From a virus, in the IMG/VR virus record IMGVR_UViG_3300010153_005122, positions 1 through 23,433 of that record: DNA of 23,433 bases. One strand, given 5' to 3'. How positions within the stretch are numbered: the stretch's first letter is position 1; each line of letters starts with the position of its first letter. Of this stretch, positions 6,670 to 13,825 are shown one piece after another. The notes beneath the pieces were generated by a model. The model made no database searches. It was not told the DNA's origin and saw nothing but the letters and a program-made list of their open reading frames with translations. The position numbers and the translations under genes are program-made.

Positions 6670-6894
6670 TATGCCGAACTCATCCCACATAGATTTAGAT
6701 AGTGTCATCTCTAATCTAACATCGTCTATTAGTTTGTCTATCTCTTCGATAGAAAGGTCACGACATCTATTCACACGTATGAACTCTAGTATCTTTTTGT
6801 GTGGTATGTCTATGTCCTTAGCAGTTTCTAATGTCATAGATACCATGACAGAATGTAGAATGAATCTCTCTCTTTGAGTTAATTCATTTGCCAT
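6658..6894 (-). CDS. 78-aa hypothetical helical protein
   Basis: Last gene of the minus operon. The product is charged and all-helical by eye, with MANELTQRERFILHSVMVSM at the N-terminus and LSIEEIDKLIDDVRLEM near the end. No Cys and no membrane segment. The ATG overlaps the stop of the 33-aa membrane protein by 11 nt, so it is translated from the same message. No family recognised. Confidence 0.65.
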   Translation of the reverse strand: MANELTQRERFILHSVMVSMTLETAKDIDIPHKKILEFIRVNRCRDLSIEEIDKLIDDVRLEMTLSKSMWDEFGIPRR

Positions 6895-6985
6895 TAGATA
6901 TCATCTTTCTTATGATAGTGAATCCTATAAACGTTGCCATACCTATGAGTACACTCACTAATAGTTTCTTACCTGCATTACTCAT
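6884..6985 (-). CDS. 33-aa single-span membrane protein
   Basis: MSNAGKKLLVSVLIGMATFI followed by GFTIIRKMISNGK: a short polar start, one hydrophobic helix (about residues 8-25) and a basic tail. It is linked to its upstream neighbour by an ATGA overlap (TCATGAG) and to the next gene by an 11-nt overlap, which is the main evidence that this tiny frame is coding. A phage-type accessory or holin-like peptide is possible; no family identified. Confidence 0.6.
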   Translation of the reverse strand: MSNAGKKLLVSVLIGMATFIGFTIIRKMISNGK

Positions 6986-7122
6986 GAGTAATCTAGCCCA
7001 CATTCTCCACAGAACTGATAGTATTCATAGTCCTTACCACCGTCTTCTGTTTCATATACGTTTGTTCCTACTTGCATAGGTATGTGACAGTAAGGACAAA
7101 GAGAATGGTCGTCACTACTCAT
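6982..7122 (-). CDS. 46-aa two-knuckle zinc-finger protein
   Basis: The product has LCPYCHIP (C9, C12) and FCGECGLDYS (C38, C41): a CxxC-x25-CxxC zinc ribbon. Between them lies an acidic, Tyr-rich turn (YETEDGG...YEYYQ). It overlaps the upstream gene by 8 nt and the downstream ATG by 4 nt (ATGA). The rubredoxin-like spacing points to a single zinc-ribbon fold. Function unknown. Confidence 0.65.
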   Translation of the reverse strand: MSSDDHSLCPYCHIPMQVGTNVYETEDGGKDYEYYQFCGECGLDYS

Positions 7123-7396
7123 GCTGTAACTTTCCTATTGCTTTCCTGATTGCATTTCTTTTATAGCCTGTTGCATCTTCCAAAGCATAAAGACTATGAA
7201 GTAACTCAGAATCATCCTTTACTTTATTTATGTTTGAATCCACAATCAGATTGAATCTATCTTTTGTATGTTTTTCAATCCATTTTCTTACCCAAACAAA
7301 TTTTTGTGTTCTTACTAAGTAGTCATATATCTCATAAGAATATACTATTGTCTGAGGTGTAGAATCAAACCAATCTCTTTGTTCCAGATTAATCAT
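7115..7396 (-). CDS. 93-aa hypothetical protein
   Basis: Start moved to ATG 7396 from the longer open frame (ATG 7450): 7396 makes an ATGA overlap with the preceding zinc protein, as at neighbouring junctions, and a purine-rich GAAGAAGG precedes it. The protein is rich in Trp/Tyr/Arg in the first half (RDWFDSTPQT, KFVWVRKWIEKH) and ends with a helix-turn-helix-like ALEDATGYKRNAIRKAIGKL. A DNA-binding role is possible from that tail only; no family recognised. Confidence 0.6.
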   Translation of the reverse strand: MINLEQRDWFDSTPQTIVYSYEIYDYLVRTQKFVWVRKWIEKHTKDRFNLIVDSNINKVKDDSELLHSLYALEDATGYKRNAIRKAIGKLQHE

Positions 7397-7554
7397 TCCT
7401 TCTTCCATTTCCAATCCACATATGCTTTCATAGCTTCTTCTTGACCACACTTAGAACATAGGTCAGTCTCGTTATCTTTTCTAGATAGAGCTGGGTAATC
7501 TTCATCATAACTTTTAGTTACGTTGCAGTTACCACATGTATAGTACTCAGTCAT
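7393..7554 (-). CDS. 53-aa zinc-ribbon protein
   Basis: TCGNCNVTKSY (C7, C10) and LCSKCGQEEA (C33, C36) make a CxxC-x22-CxxC ribbon, followed by a Trp/Lys-rich tail YVDWKWKKE. Both ends interlock with neighbours through ATGA overlaps (TGA 7395-7393; ATG 7554 over the upstream TGA), which supports the frame. One of a run of similar mini-proteins; function unknown. Confidence 0.65.
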   Translation of the reverse strand: MTEYYTCGNCNVTKSYDEDYPALSRKDNETDLCSKCGQEEAMKAYVDWKWKKE

Positions 7555-7652
7555 TCTTCTGCTCCACATATATCACAGTGTCTTGGCTCATCATATCCAT
7601 TAGGTAGGAACTGTCTTATGTCAAAACATTTCCTACAATACTTGAAAGGCAT
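7551..7652 (-). CDS. 33-aa zinc-knuckle protein
   Basis: MPFKYCRKCFDIRQFLPNGY then DEPRHCDICGAEE: C6-x2-C9 and C26-x2-C29, a complete minimal zinc ribbon in 33 residues. The start codon shares one base with the upstream TAA (TAATG) and the stop overlaps the next ATG (ATGA). Its sequence is close in pattern to a zinc ribbon without any other domain. Function unknown. Confidence 0.6.
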   Translation of the reverse strand: MPFKYCRKCFDIRQFLPNGYDEPRHCDICGAEE

Positions 7653-7921
7653 TACTCTTCTCCAATGTATATGTTGAATCCACCAACAGGTTGTATGCAT
7701 ATCTTTCCTACTAATGATTCGTCTTTACGATTGTACCTAGCCTTGGCAGGTATGCCAGCAGTTGATAGTATGTAATTCATTGTCGATAGATGTAGAAACT
7801 TTTGTGCCGTTCCTACATACAGTTGCTCTATCATATCTTTCTTATTCAACAGCAAATAGTATAGGTACTTGGGAAGTATTCTTGCTTCGTTCTCTATGTC
7901 TATTACTATTCTTTTGACCAT
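7652..7921 (-). CDS. 89-aa hypothetical protein
   Basis: Starts MVKRIVIDIENEARILPKYL and shows alternating strands and helices: a helix KYLYYLLLNKKDMIEQLYVG, then FLHLSTMNYILSTAGIPAKA and a strand-rich C-terminus KICIQPVGGFNIYIGEE. No Cys cluster and no membrane span. Coupled to both neighbours by TAATG junctions. No family recognised. Confidence 0.65.
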   Translation of the reverse strand: MVKRIVIDIENEARILPKYLYYLLLNKKDMIEQLYVGTAQKFLHLSTMNYILSTAGIPAKARYNRKDESLVGKICIQPVGGFNIYIGEE

Positions 7922-8091
7922 TAGATATCAATCCCTTGTTGCATGTCTTGATAGTATCTGTTGTGATGATTGCATACGTGTATAGTATGTATCTCTTCAG
8001 GCTTGTCCTCGAACTCTATTACACATCTGTAAGAGTAAGGAGCTTCAGCATTACACTTAACGTGATCTACTGTTACCATGCATGTTTCCAT
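7921..8091 (-). CDS. 56-aa Cys/His-rich protein
   Basis: METCMVTVDHVKCNAEAPYS followed by YRCVIEFEDKP and a His-rich IHTIHVCNHHNRYY. Cys at 4, 13, 23 and 40 plus several His could hold one zinc. GAGGT lies 6 nt before ATG 8091, the reason for this start; an in-frame ATG 8097 would instead overlap the upstream stop as ATGA, adding two residues. The strand-rich middle is like other single-domain ribbons. Function unknown. Confidence 0.55.
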   Translation of the reverse strand: METCMVTVDHVKCNAEAPYSYRCVIEFEDKPEEIHTIHVCNHHNRYYQDMQQGIDI

Positions 8092-8093
8092 AG

Positions 8094-8306
8094 TCATACC
8101 TCTTCGTACACCTCAAGCACAGTAGTAGCTCCGCACACCTTTGCTTCGCTTATTGTATTGTTGAAAGCCATACGTATGTCACAGCCCTTGAATCCTATCT
8201 TACTTGTGGTTCTTAGCTTACCTGTTATCATGTTCTTCACTACGATAGGCTTGCCTGTTTTCTTAAGTGTCTTCTTATACCATACGATATGTGTAAGTCT
8301 TTTCAT
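8094..8306 (-). CDS. 70-aa basic hypothetical protein
   Basis: A Lys-rich, strand-forming N-terminal half (LTHIVWYKKTLKKTGKPIVV, then MITGKLRTTSK) and a helical C-terminal half ending in ATTVLEVYEEV. Net positive charge in the first 40 residues suggests nucleic-acid contact. It overlaps the upstream 43-aa gene by 4 nt. No family recognised. Confidence 0.6.
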   Translation of the reverse strand: MKRLTHIVWYKKTLKKTGKPIVVKNMITGKLRTTSKIGFKGCDIRMAFNNTISEAKVCGATTVLEVYEEV

Positions 8307-8434
8307 TTTATATACACCGCATTAACATGGTCTTTGTAACAAAGGTCACAGTCTATCTTCTCATACTGACTAGAGCATGGGTCTCCATACCCACACTCAA
8401 ATCGTATGCCACATGTTCTACACGTATGGTTCAT
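8303..8434 (-). CDS. 43-aa zinc-finger protein
   Basis: HTCRTCGIRFECGYGDPC then DCDLCYKDH: C5, C8, C14, C20, C29 and C32 plus H36. The outer CxxC pairs fit a zinc ribbon, with two extra Cys. The ATG overlaps the stop of the VWA gene (ATGA) and its own stop overlaps the next start, so it is embedded in the operon. Function unknown. Confidence 0.6.
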   Translation of the reverse strand: MNHTCRTCGIRFECGYGDPCSSQYEKIDCDLCYKDHVNAVYIK

Positions 8435-10371
8435 TTCATACTGTCCTTTACTGCTCGTTTGAACTCCTTACGTATGAAGTTAGGCACACCATCTATCGGA
8501 ACCTTTAGGAAGTCATTACCAAATATCTTTTTGAGTGTTTCATCATAGTGATCGTAGGTTGTTATCATCAGTGGCTTGATAATCATATTAGGATTTGCTG
8601 TCTTTATTTTCCTGTATGTTTTACCTGCCTGTGCTGCTAGTGTTACATGACTTGTTCTCTCTGCACATTGAGGCACACCATCAGTCAGATAGATCATAAG
8701 CTTTTTCTTTCCTTTCATTTTATTCAATGCCTCTGCACAATAGACTAATGATATGCTTGTCGGAGTAAGCATGTGATACCTATCAAACCCTATCTTGTCA
8801 CATTGTTTCTCGCTATTTATTTCCAAGATACCTGTCTTACGATCTGTTTCACTTCCACCGCCATAACAAACTGCCTTCATATCTATTGTTGGTATGTTTG
8901 ACACTGATCTAAACATAGTTGAGGTTATGTTTTTACATATCTGTAGCTTGTCTCCCTCTCTCATAGAGCCTGAACAATCAACCGCAATTAATATGGAAGT
9001 GCCTTCGACTTTCTTACTGCTTATGTAGAACTCGTTGCCACCTTTCTTTACCTGTTCAAGGAATGATTCTATATCTATGTCATCCCCTTCATCAGATAGT
9101 TTTGGCTTTGCCTTTTGTTTTAACGTAGTGAATGTTCTACGTATCTCTGCTACTGCATCATTATATACGGTTGCTTTCTCCATTGAATGGTAACTATTAG
9201 CAGTGTTTAGCGGTTCAACATTCATACTTATAGGTGGTGCTGGCTGTGAACCATGTAATGATTTCATATCCTGTATGTCTTTTCCTTTCTTTCCTTTCTC
9301 TTTACTAGGATCAGTCTTGTTCATCTTATCTTCTATTGCAGTTAGTTGTTTGTCAGTAGGAGTATAGCCATTGGAGTGTGATTCTTCTATGGTATTCTTA
9401 TTCATACTTTCAGTTCCTTCGGCATCTACGTCTCTTCTATCCTGATAGATTTTTCTTTCTGCTTTGTTAACTTCATGGTCTGCATCCATTAGTTCTGCCT
9501 GTAGCTTATTGTATTCTTCTCTATCTTCTCCTTGCAATTCAGACTTGTGTTTATTAGGTGTCTCTTCTATTAGTTTGTCTATTGCATTTGATATCTTATC
9601 GAACTCTTTCTTCCTATCCTTACTTTCTGCATTATTATTCTTCTCTTTCTCATCTTTCTTTTCATTTAGTATCTTGATACGTTCCAAGATATAATGTCCA
9701 AGACTACCGTCAAGCCAGTCATGAAATACCTTATGAATACCTCTTACAGTAGTACACACAGACTGTTCGAATATCTCATTGGTCTCTTTCTTATGTACCT
9801 TTGGTATCAAGTCATCTCTAAAGAATCTCTTCGCCAATACGTATGCATGTATCTCTCCCATCTTAGGTTTGTATGTCTCGCCATCTATGTTCCATTCAAG
9901 ACCTGCATTTCTACACATGTTATTGTATGCACGCTTTCTTCCCATGAATATCTCGCCATCGATAGACTCTATTCTTATGTCCTCGATTATATTCATAGCA
10001 TCTCTGCATACTGTCTGAGTTATGTTGTCAGCTAGCCTACCTTTAGAATCAGTAGGAACATTCTTGTCATACCAATTAGTAATCATACCCTTGAATGGTT
10101 TCCAGAACTGAGAGTCTAGGCTACCCTCTCTAACATGAGATAGTTCATGGTCAAGACCTGCCCTTACAGGTATGCTGCCGTTCAACTCTATCCTATATCC
10201 TGAACCTCTTGTCTTCATGGCACAGTTATTTGGATAGGTTAAGTTGTATGAGACCTGAATCTTTGAGTTTACCATATCAGATACCAGTTTGATTTTCTTA
10301 TCGTTGTATGATTGTTCTTCCTCTACCTCTTTGTTCAAATCATACTGGTCTGTTATTCTATTGTTGGTCAA
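8431..10371 (-). CDS. CobT-like VWA-domain protein with HExxH N-terminus
   Basis: 646 residues. The N-terminal domain has a zincin-like RAGLDHELSHVREG (H75-E-L-S-H79) and NIIEDIRIES (127-136), the pair seen in CobT/DUF2201-type VWA proteins. Residues about 230-370 are a highly charged linker. The VWA domain (about 455-640) has a full MIDAS: DCSGS (465-469), Thr in LTPTS (536-540) and LTDGVP (562-567). Members of this class work with MoxR/CobS AAA+ ATPases to remodel a target or insert a metal; the ATPase lies just upstream. I found no cobalamin-pathway gene, so a cobaltochelatase role is not supported. The start is TTG 10371, overlapping the upstream stop (TTGA). The target may be viral or host; unknown. 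Confidence 0.85.
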   Translation of the reverse strand: MTNNRITDQYDLNKEVEEEQSYNDKKIKLVSDMVNSKIQVSYNLTYPNNCAMKTRGSGYRIELNGSIPVRAGLDHELSHVREGSLDSQFWKPFKGMITNWYDKNVPTDSKGRLADNITQTVCRDAMNIIEDIRIESIDGEIFMGRKRAYNNMCRNAGLEWNIDGETYKPKMGEIHAYVLAKRFFRDDLIPKVHKKETNEIFEQSVCTTVRGIHKVFHDWLDGSLGHYILERIKILNEKKDEKEKNNNAESKDRKKEFDKISNAIDKLIEETPNKHKSELQGEDREEYNKLQAELMDADHEVNKAERKIYQDRRDVDAEGTESMNKNTIEESHSNGYTPTDKQLTAIEDKMNKTDPSKEKGKKGKDIQDMKSLHGSQPAPPISMNVEPLNTANSYHSMEKATVYNDAVAEIRRTFTTLKQKAKPKLSDEGDDIDIESFLEQVKKGGNEFYISSKKVEGTSILIAVDCSGSMREGDKLQICKNITSTMFRSVSNIPTIDMKAVCYGGGSETDRKTGILEINSEKQCDKIGFDRYHMLTPTSISLVYCAEALNKMKGKKKLMIYLTDGVPQCAERTSHVTLAAQAGKTYRKIKTANPNMIIKPLMITTYDHYDETLKKIFGNDFLKVPIDGVPNFIRKEFKRAVKDSMK

Positions 10372-10517
10372 TCTAAATCGTACCTCATATCCTCATGGTC
10401 TGCTTGATGTTCACATAGCATATCATTTGCATAGTCTTCCAGCCAATCCTGATAGAATCTCTCCACTATATTATTCCAGAAGAATAGTTTGATATAAAAG
10501 GAGGGGGAATGTGCCAT
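10368..10517 (-). CDS. 49-aa linker gene between ATPase and VWA protein
   Basis: MAHSPSFYIKLFFWNNIVER followed by an acidic helix with Cys and His (DMLCEHQADHED). It starts one base after the ATPase stop and its TGA overlaps the VWA TTG start, so all three are co-translated. Aromatic-rich N-terminus (FY, FFW, FY, W) could bind a hydrophobic groove; a small adaptor for the ATPase-VWA pair is a guess from position only. Confidence 0.55.
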   Translation of the reverse strand: MAHSPSFYIKLFFWNNIVERFYQDWLEDYANDMLCEHQADHEDMRYDLD

Positions 10518-10518
10518 A

Positions 10519-11685
10519 CTATGCACCGATTCCAAAGACATCCTCTAATAGTTTAGAGACTGCCTTGCGTTCCTCGTCACTATCAAGCTTATGATTTATG
10601 ACTGTTGTATGCAATACTCTTGATAACGTATCATAGTATTCATCGCTGCAACCACCATGTCCATCGTCAAAGTCTTTACCCTTACTGAACATACGTAGGA
10701 CATCAACGAACTGCTTGACATCCCTAACAGATAGACTGTATGATATGTCTCCTTGTACCCTAAGATTTCTCATGTTTTCACATAGAGTAATGATCTTTGA
10801 CTTAAGGTCAGTCACTATTTTGTCACGCATAGGCTGAGGGATGGTATCGATATCCCATGTTACTGCGTTATCTAACTGTGCTTGCAAGTCATGCTTCCAT
10901 ACTCTACCAGTAAACCTTGACTTCAAGTCCTCGTTAAGAGTATTGACACCGCTGTATGATACAGGATTCATGGCTGCAACTATTGATAACTTGCAGTCTT
11001 CTTTCAATCTATACAGTTTACCATTGACATAGATTGATTGTCTTTCATCTAGTACAGGATTCAATCTCTTTTGCAACTCATTATCCAGTGCGTTTATCTC
11101 GTCTAGGAATATGACTGCATGACCAAAGTGATTGGCTAACTCTATTGCGGTAGGTATGATTCCAAGTTGGAAGTAACTACCATTCTCATCGACATGAGTT
11201 CTACCCTCTAGGTCTGTCATTCTAGTACCTGATGAACAGGACAATGTTATGCATGGTATGCTGTTCTCTAAACATATGTCATTGATTAACAATGTCTTAC
11301 CCATACCTTTCTCACTCTCTATGAGATACGGTTTTGCATATGCTTTGTCTGCCATAATAAATGACTCTAGTTCTCTTGCCTCTCCATCTATCTCTACGTA
11401 TTCAACTCCCCATTTGTGAGGTAGGTATGAATCGTAATCGATAGAGGCGACAGGAACAACCCTGCTTATGTTAGTCTGTGGCACTGGGTCGGCAGTCTTA
11501 CTAGGTGGTACTTGTTGCTTGACCAACTTGTTCACATAGTTGAGTAGGTAATCACTTCTAGCAAATTCTGTTGCTGCTTTCTCCTTATCTTTAATAACAT
11601 TCTTTCTCGAATAGTTATTCCTTGCCCACTCTCTTGCTTCTAGAGTAAGCTCGTATCTTATGTTGTCCATGCTATCGTCTGTCAT
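10519..11685 (-). CDS. MoxR/CobS-like AAA+ ATPase
   Basis: 388 residues. After a helical N-terminus of about 110 residues comes the AAA+ core: Walker A ESEKGMGKTLL (123-133), Walker B HAVIFLDEINAL (189-200), sensor 1 SIVAAMNPV (234-242) and an Arg-finger region LNEDLKSRF (250-258). DLEGRTHVDENGSYFQLGII is the helix-2 insert region typical of the MoxR clade. Such ATPases form hexameric rings that act on substrates together with a VWA partner (CobS-CobT, CbbQ-CbbO, NorQ-NorD). The VWA partner is encoded 148 nt downstream. Annotation pipelines may call this cobS; there is no other sign of cobalamin synthesis. In a virus, maturation or disassembly of a protein assembly is an open possibility. Confidence 0.88.
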   Translation of the reverse strand: MTDDSMDNIRYELTLEAREWARNNYSRKNVIKDKEKAATEFARSDYLLNYVNKLVKQQVPPSKTADPVPQTNISRVVPVASIDYDSYLPHKWGVEYVEIDGEARELESFIMADKAYAKPYLIESEKGMGKTLLINDICLENSIPCITLSCSSGTRMTDLEGRTHVDENGSYFQLGIIPTAIELANHFGHAVIFLDEINALDNELQKRLNPVLDERQSIYVNGKLYRLKEDCKLSIVAAMNPVSYSGVNTLNEDLKSRFTGRVWKHDLQAQLDNAVTWDIDTIPQPMRDKIVTDLKSKIITLCENMRNLRVQGDISYSLSVRDVKQFVDVLRMFSKGKDFDDGHGGCSDEYYDTLSRVLHTTVINHKLDSDEERKAVSKLLEDVFGIGA

Positions 11686-11688
11686 ATC

Positions 11689-11994
11689 TTATACGTTAGA
11701 CTTGTAGTCAAGTTCACAAAGAGAGCATTTCTTAGTAGTCTTAAAGTATGCTTCGAATGTTTTCTTACATACATGACACTTTGCATTGTGTTTCTTACTA
11801 TCCTTGGCACGCTCTGCATCTATTGCATGAAGCCTATCAATTTCTATCTTCAAGTCAGTACCGTATGCGTTAGCCAACTCTTCCTCGTTGTCTATGTATC
11901 TGTACTTGTACTCTACTTTCTTTGGCTTGTCTTCCATAGTTATAGCGTGCTTGTCCAATAACCTATTGAACATATCTTCAGGAGATTCAGACAT
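11689..11994 (-). CDS. 101-aa protein with C-terminal zinc ribbon
   Basis: An acidic helical N-terminus (MSESPEDMFNRLLDKHAITM) leads to a coiled-coil-like stretch and a C-terminal ribbon AKCHVCKKTFEAYFKTTKKC followed by SLC: two CxxC pairs (C73/C76 and C90/C93). It lies directly upstream of the ATPase gene with 3 nt between them, so it may be a partner. The ATG overlaps the preceding stop by 8 nt. No family recognised. Confidence 0.65.
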   Translation of the reverse strand: MSESPEDMFNRLLDKHAITMEDKPKKVEYKYRYIDNEEELANAYGTDLKIEIDRLHAIDAERAKDSKKHNAKCHVCKKTFEAYFKTTKKCSLCELDYKSNV

Positions 11995-12319
11995 ATTCTT
12001 TATCTCCGAATGACATTTTCTCTGTTGCCTTTGCTATGTCTGCCATTGTATTAAGCATGGCAATAGTAGGTCGGTCTCCTTTCTCCTGTACTAACTGTGC
12101 TATGACAGGAGCCACATCAATAGGAAGGTGTTTTTCTGCTGTCATACTTATACTTGATATGATTTTTGTTGCCATCCCCTTACTGTTATGTGGCTTCAAC
12201 ATAAAGTCCTGAAATGCTAGCATGTAACCCACCATAACGTATGACCTTTCGGCTCTAGTTAATTCGGGTACGCTATTCAATTCGGACATACCTGAACCAG
12301 TAGGTATGTTGTCAGTCAT
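11987..12319 (-). CDS. 110-aa hypothetical helical protein
   Basis: Start taken at ATG 12319 (MTDNIPTGSGMSELNSVPEL), not ATG 12343, because it overlaps the previous stop by 8 nt, the same arrangement as its 3' junction. The body is helical and Ala/Met-rich (RAERSYVMVGYMLAFQDFML, VAPVIAQLVQEKGDRP, LNTMADIAKATEKM). No Cys, no membrane signal strong enough to call. Unknown. Confidence 0.6.
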   Translation of the reverse strand: MTDNIPTGSGMSELNSVPELTRAERSYVMVGYMLAFQDFMLKPHNSKGMATKIISSISMTAEKHLPIDVAPVIAQLVQEKGDRPTIAMLNTMADIAKATEKMSFGDKEYV

Positions 12320-12782
12320 TGTATGCGTTAAGCACTTCCTCACTAGGAGTACTTCTCGGACTGCTTTTCTTAACTACCTTGTTGCCGTAGTTATGAATGA
12401 GGTCTACATTATTAGTGCGTAACCAAACAGCCATAAACATATGACTTGCACCTTCCATTCTACCTATGAATTTCTTTCTCTCTAACTCTAGGGCTTTCTC
12501 TTGTTCTACGTATTCGAGACGTGATTCCCTAGCATTATTCAATAGCCTTGCCTTCACATTCTTACCTGTTACGGTAATGTTAGGCATAGCCAAGATGTCA
12601 TTTCCAGAGTTGCCATCTACGAGTAGCGTAAAGCTACCAAATAAGTCATAGATTGGCTTCTGACTTTGTAATTCTTTCGAATTTTGCATTGCCTTATATT
12701 GCATTTTCCCCCAATTTAAACCTTTGTTTGTTCCTGAATAGGAACAGATAGATCTATAATCGGTGTAGGATAGCGATAGCAT
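12312..12782 (-). CDS. 156-aa hypothetical protein
   Basis: N-terminal third Ser/Tyr/Asn-rich (LSLSYTDYRSICSYSGTNKG), middle strands SFTLLVDGNSGNDILAMPNI and a long charged helix at about 85-112 (ESRLEYVEQEKALELERKKF). The Ser/Pro/Lys-rich end (VVKKSSPRSTPSEEV) looks disordered. No recognised family. It follows the 67-aa zinc protein by 5 nt. Confidence 0.6.
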   Translation of the reverse strand: MLSLSYTDYRSICSYSGTNKGLNWGKMQYKAMQNSKELQSQKPIYDLFGSFTLLVDGNSGNDILAMPNITVTGKNVKARLLNNARESRLEYVEQEKALELERKKFIGRMEGASHMFMAVWLRTNNVDLIHNYGNKVVKKSSPRSTPSEEVLNAYND

Positions 12783-12787
12783 TTATT

Positions 12788-12991
12788 TTATAGGTCGCCT
12801 AGTTCTATGTGTGCCTTCATATATTGTCGTGGGGTATGGTTAGGACAGAACTGTTCATAGTTTCCTTGACACCTACCACCATTAGCATTAGTAGAGTGTG
12901 ATATTGCTAGACCTTCGCAGTCATATACATTACCACATATCTGACACAAGTGCTTGCCCTTACAGTAGGGTGGATCTATAGTAAGAGTCAT
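12788..12991 (-). CDS. 67-aa Cys/His zinc-binding protein
   Basis: YCKGKHLCQICGNVYDCEGL gives C10, C16, C19 and C25; later GRCQGNYEQFCPNHTP adds C41, C49 and H52. Enough ligands for two zinc ions. It overlaps the upstream gene by 4 nt (ATGA). HLCQICGNVYDCEGLAISHS has the feel of a C2H2-like finger (CxxC followed by H32). Function unknown. Confidence 0.65.
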   Translation of the reverse strand: MTLTIDPPYCKGKHLCQICGNVYDCEGLAISHSTNANGGRCQGNYEQFCPNHTPRQYMKAHIELGDL

Positions 12992-13347
12992 TCAGACTCA
13001 ACTCCTACTATACGTATACACTCAGTCCTTACATTATCATCATATAATGTAAAGGCTTTGGCGTTCCTATTGTAGGCTGTGCCTTTCCAGCCACCTATGA
13101 GGGGGGATTTAATTAACTTCTTGAACACCTCTTTACCTATGTGATTGTTCATATGTAACCTATACACTTCCCCTTCCTTTCCATTATAGGTGTATTTGCT
13201 ATGGATTACCTTATAATCCTCCTTGTTGTTACTTAATATATCCCAGACAGACATATCAAGTATAGATGACTCACTCATATTACGATTAGAAACAGTCTCT
13301 ATGAGTGAATCAATAGACATATTAATTGCTTCACGATTGTTCGTCAT
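12988..13347 (-). CDS. 119-aa hypothetical protein, first gene of the long operon
   Basis: Leaderless: a TATA element is centred 27 nt upstream of ATG 13347. N-terminal half helical and polar (AINMSIDSLIETVSNRNMSE), C-terminal half strand-rich: KVIHSKYTYNGKEGEVYRLH, GGWKGTAYNRNAKAFTLYDD, VRTECIRIVGVE. The C-terminus could be a compact beta domain. No motif recognised. As first gene of 18, its product may be made in the largest amount. Confidence 0.65.
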   Translation of the reverse strand: MTNNREAINMSIDSLIETVSNRNMSESSILDMSVWDILSNNKEDYKVIHSKYTYNGKEGEVYRLHMNNHIGKEVFKKLIKSPLIGGWKGTAYNRNAKAFTLYDDNVRTECIRIVGVESE

Positions 13348-13369
13348 GGTCTCTATACGTCAAAACCAA

Positions 13370-13377
13370 ATATAAAT
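13370..13377 (-). promoter_or_regulatory. TATA box of the 18-gene minus operon
   Basis: Read on the minus strand ATTTATAT, centred about 27 nt upstream of ATG 13347. I found no other clear promoter between here and 6658, and most of the junctions in between overlap, so one transcript of about 6.7 kb is likely. Confidence 0.55.
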
Positions 13378-13825
13378 CTTGTGACCAAGAACAATAACTA
13401 CACTATAACAATAATACCTATACACCCAATATAAGCGTATCTAACTGTATTATATATCCTATGTTTGATTCCTGATACATAGGCTAGTATACCATATATA
13501 GGCACAGCATAATATAAACCTAACTATTATCTATACAGGTATATACTATGGGCACAGTCAGGCACGAGTCCTATATACTATTCTATATACTATATATATC
13601 TATATACTATCTACTATCTATTATTTACTATATAGTGTACATATTCTATATACTATATAACCTCGTTAGTACCTATATAGGCTAGTATTATACTATATAG
13701 ATAGGAAGGATCCCCCCAAATTATTTCCCTATATAGTATATAGGCTAGGTTAGTATATAGTATTATAGAGTATCTAGATATTTAATTTTCTATATAGTGT
13801 ACAAAAAATAAGGGAGAGGATAGGA
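13378..13825. other. gene-free, repeat-rich AT tract (candidate origin/control region)
   Basis: About 450 bases without a convincing gene. TATATACTAT-type words recur on both strands between 13535 and 13760. ATAGGCTAG occurs three times (13479-13487, 13676-13684, 13739-13747), GGCAC three times (13501, 13551, 13561), and GTGTACA twice (13635-13641, 13797-13803). CTATATAGTATATAG (13729-13743) is near-palindromic. A run GGATCCCCCC (13708-13717) breaks the AT content. The tract separates two minus-strand operons. Easily melted DNA with iterated motifs near operon heads is what an origin or phage control region looks like, but no initiator site is identifiable. A hydrophobic 35-codon GTG frame at 13398-13505 (minus) was considered weak. 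Confidence 0.5.

Noticed and set aside
7936-8325. 129-codon plus-strand frame
   Set aside because: Opposite three interlocked minus genes; composition is that of a complementary shadow.
9464-10035. plus-strand frames of 76-113 codons
   Set aside because: They are the complement of the charged linker and N-terminal domain of the VWA gene.
8431-11685. cobaltochelatase CobS/CobT as a cobalamin-synthesis function
   Set aside because: Only the general ATPase/VWA architecture is shared; no CobN or other pathway gene is visible.
13398-13505. 35-codon hydrophobic GTG frame (minus)
   Set aside because: No ATG, no ribosome-binding site, no well-placed TATA, and built of low-complexity AT repeats.
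13535-13760. CRISPR-like array
   Set aside because: Repeats are short, irregular and without unique spacers of constant length.
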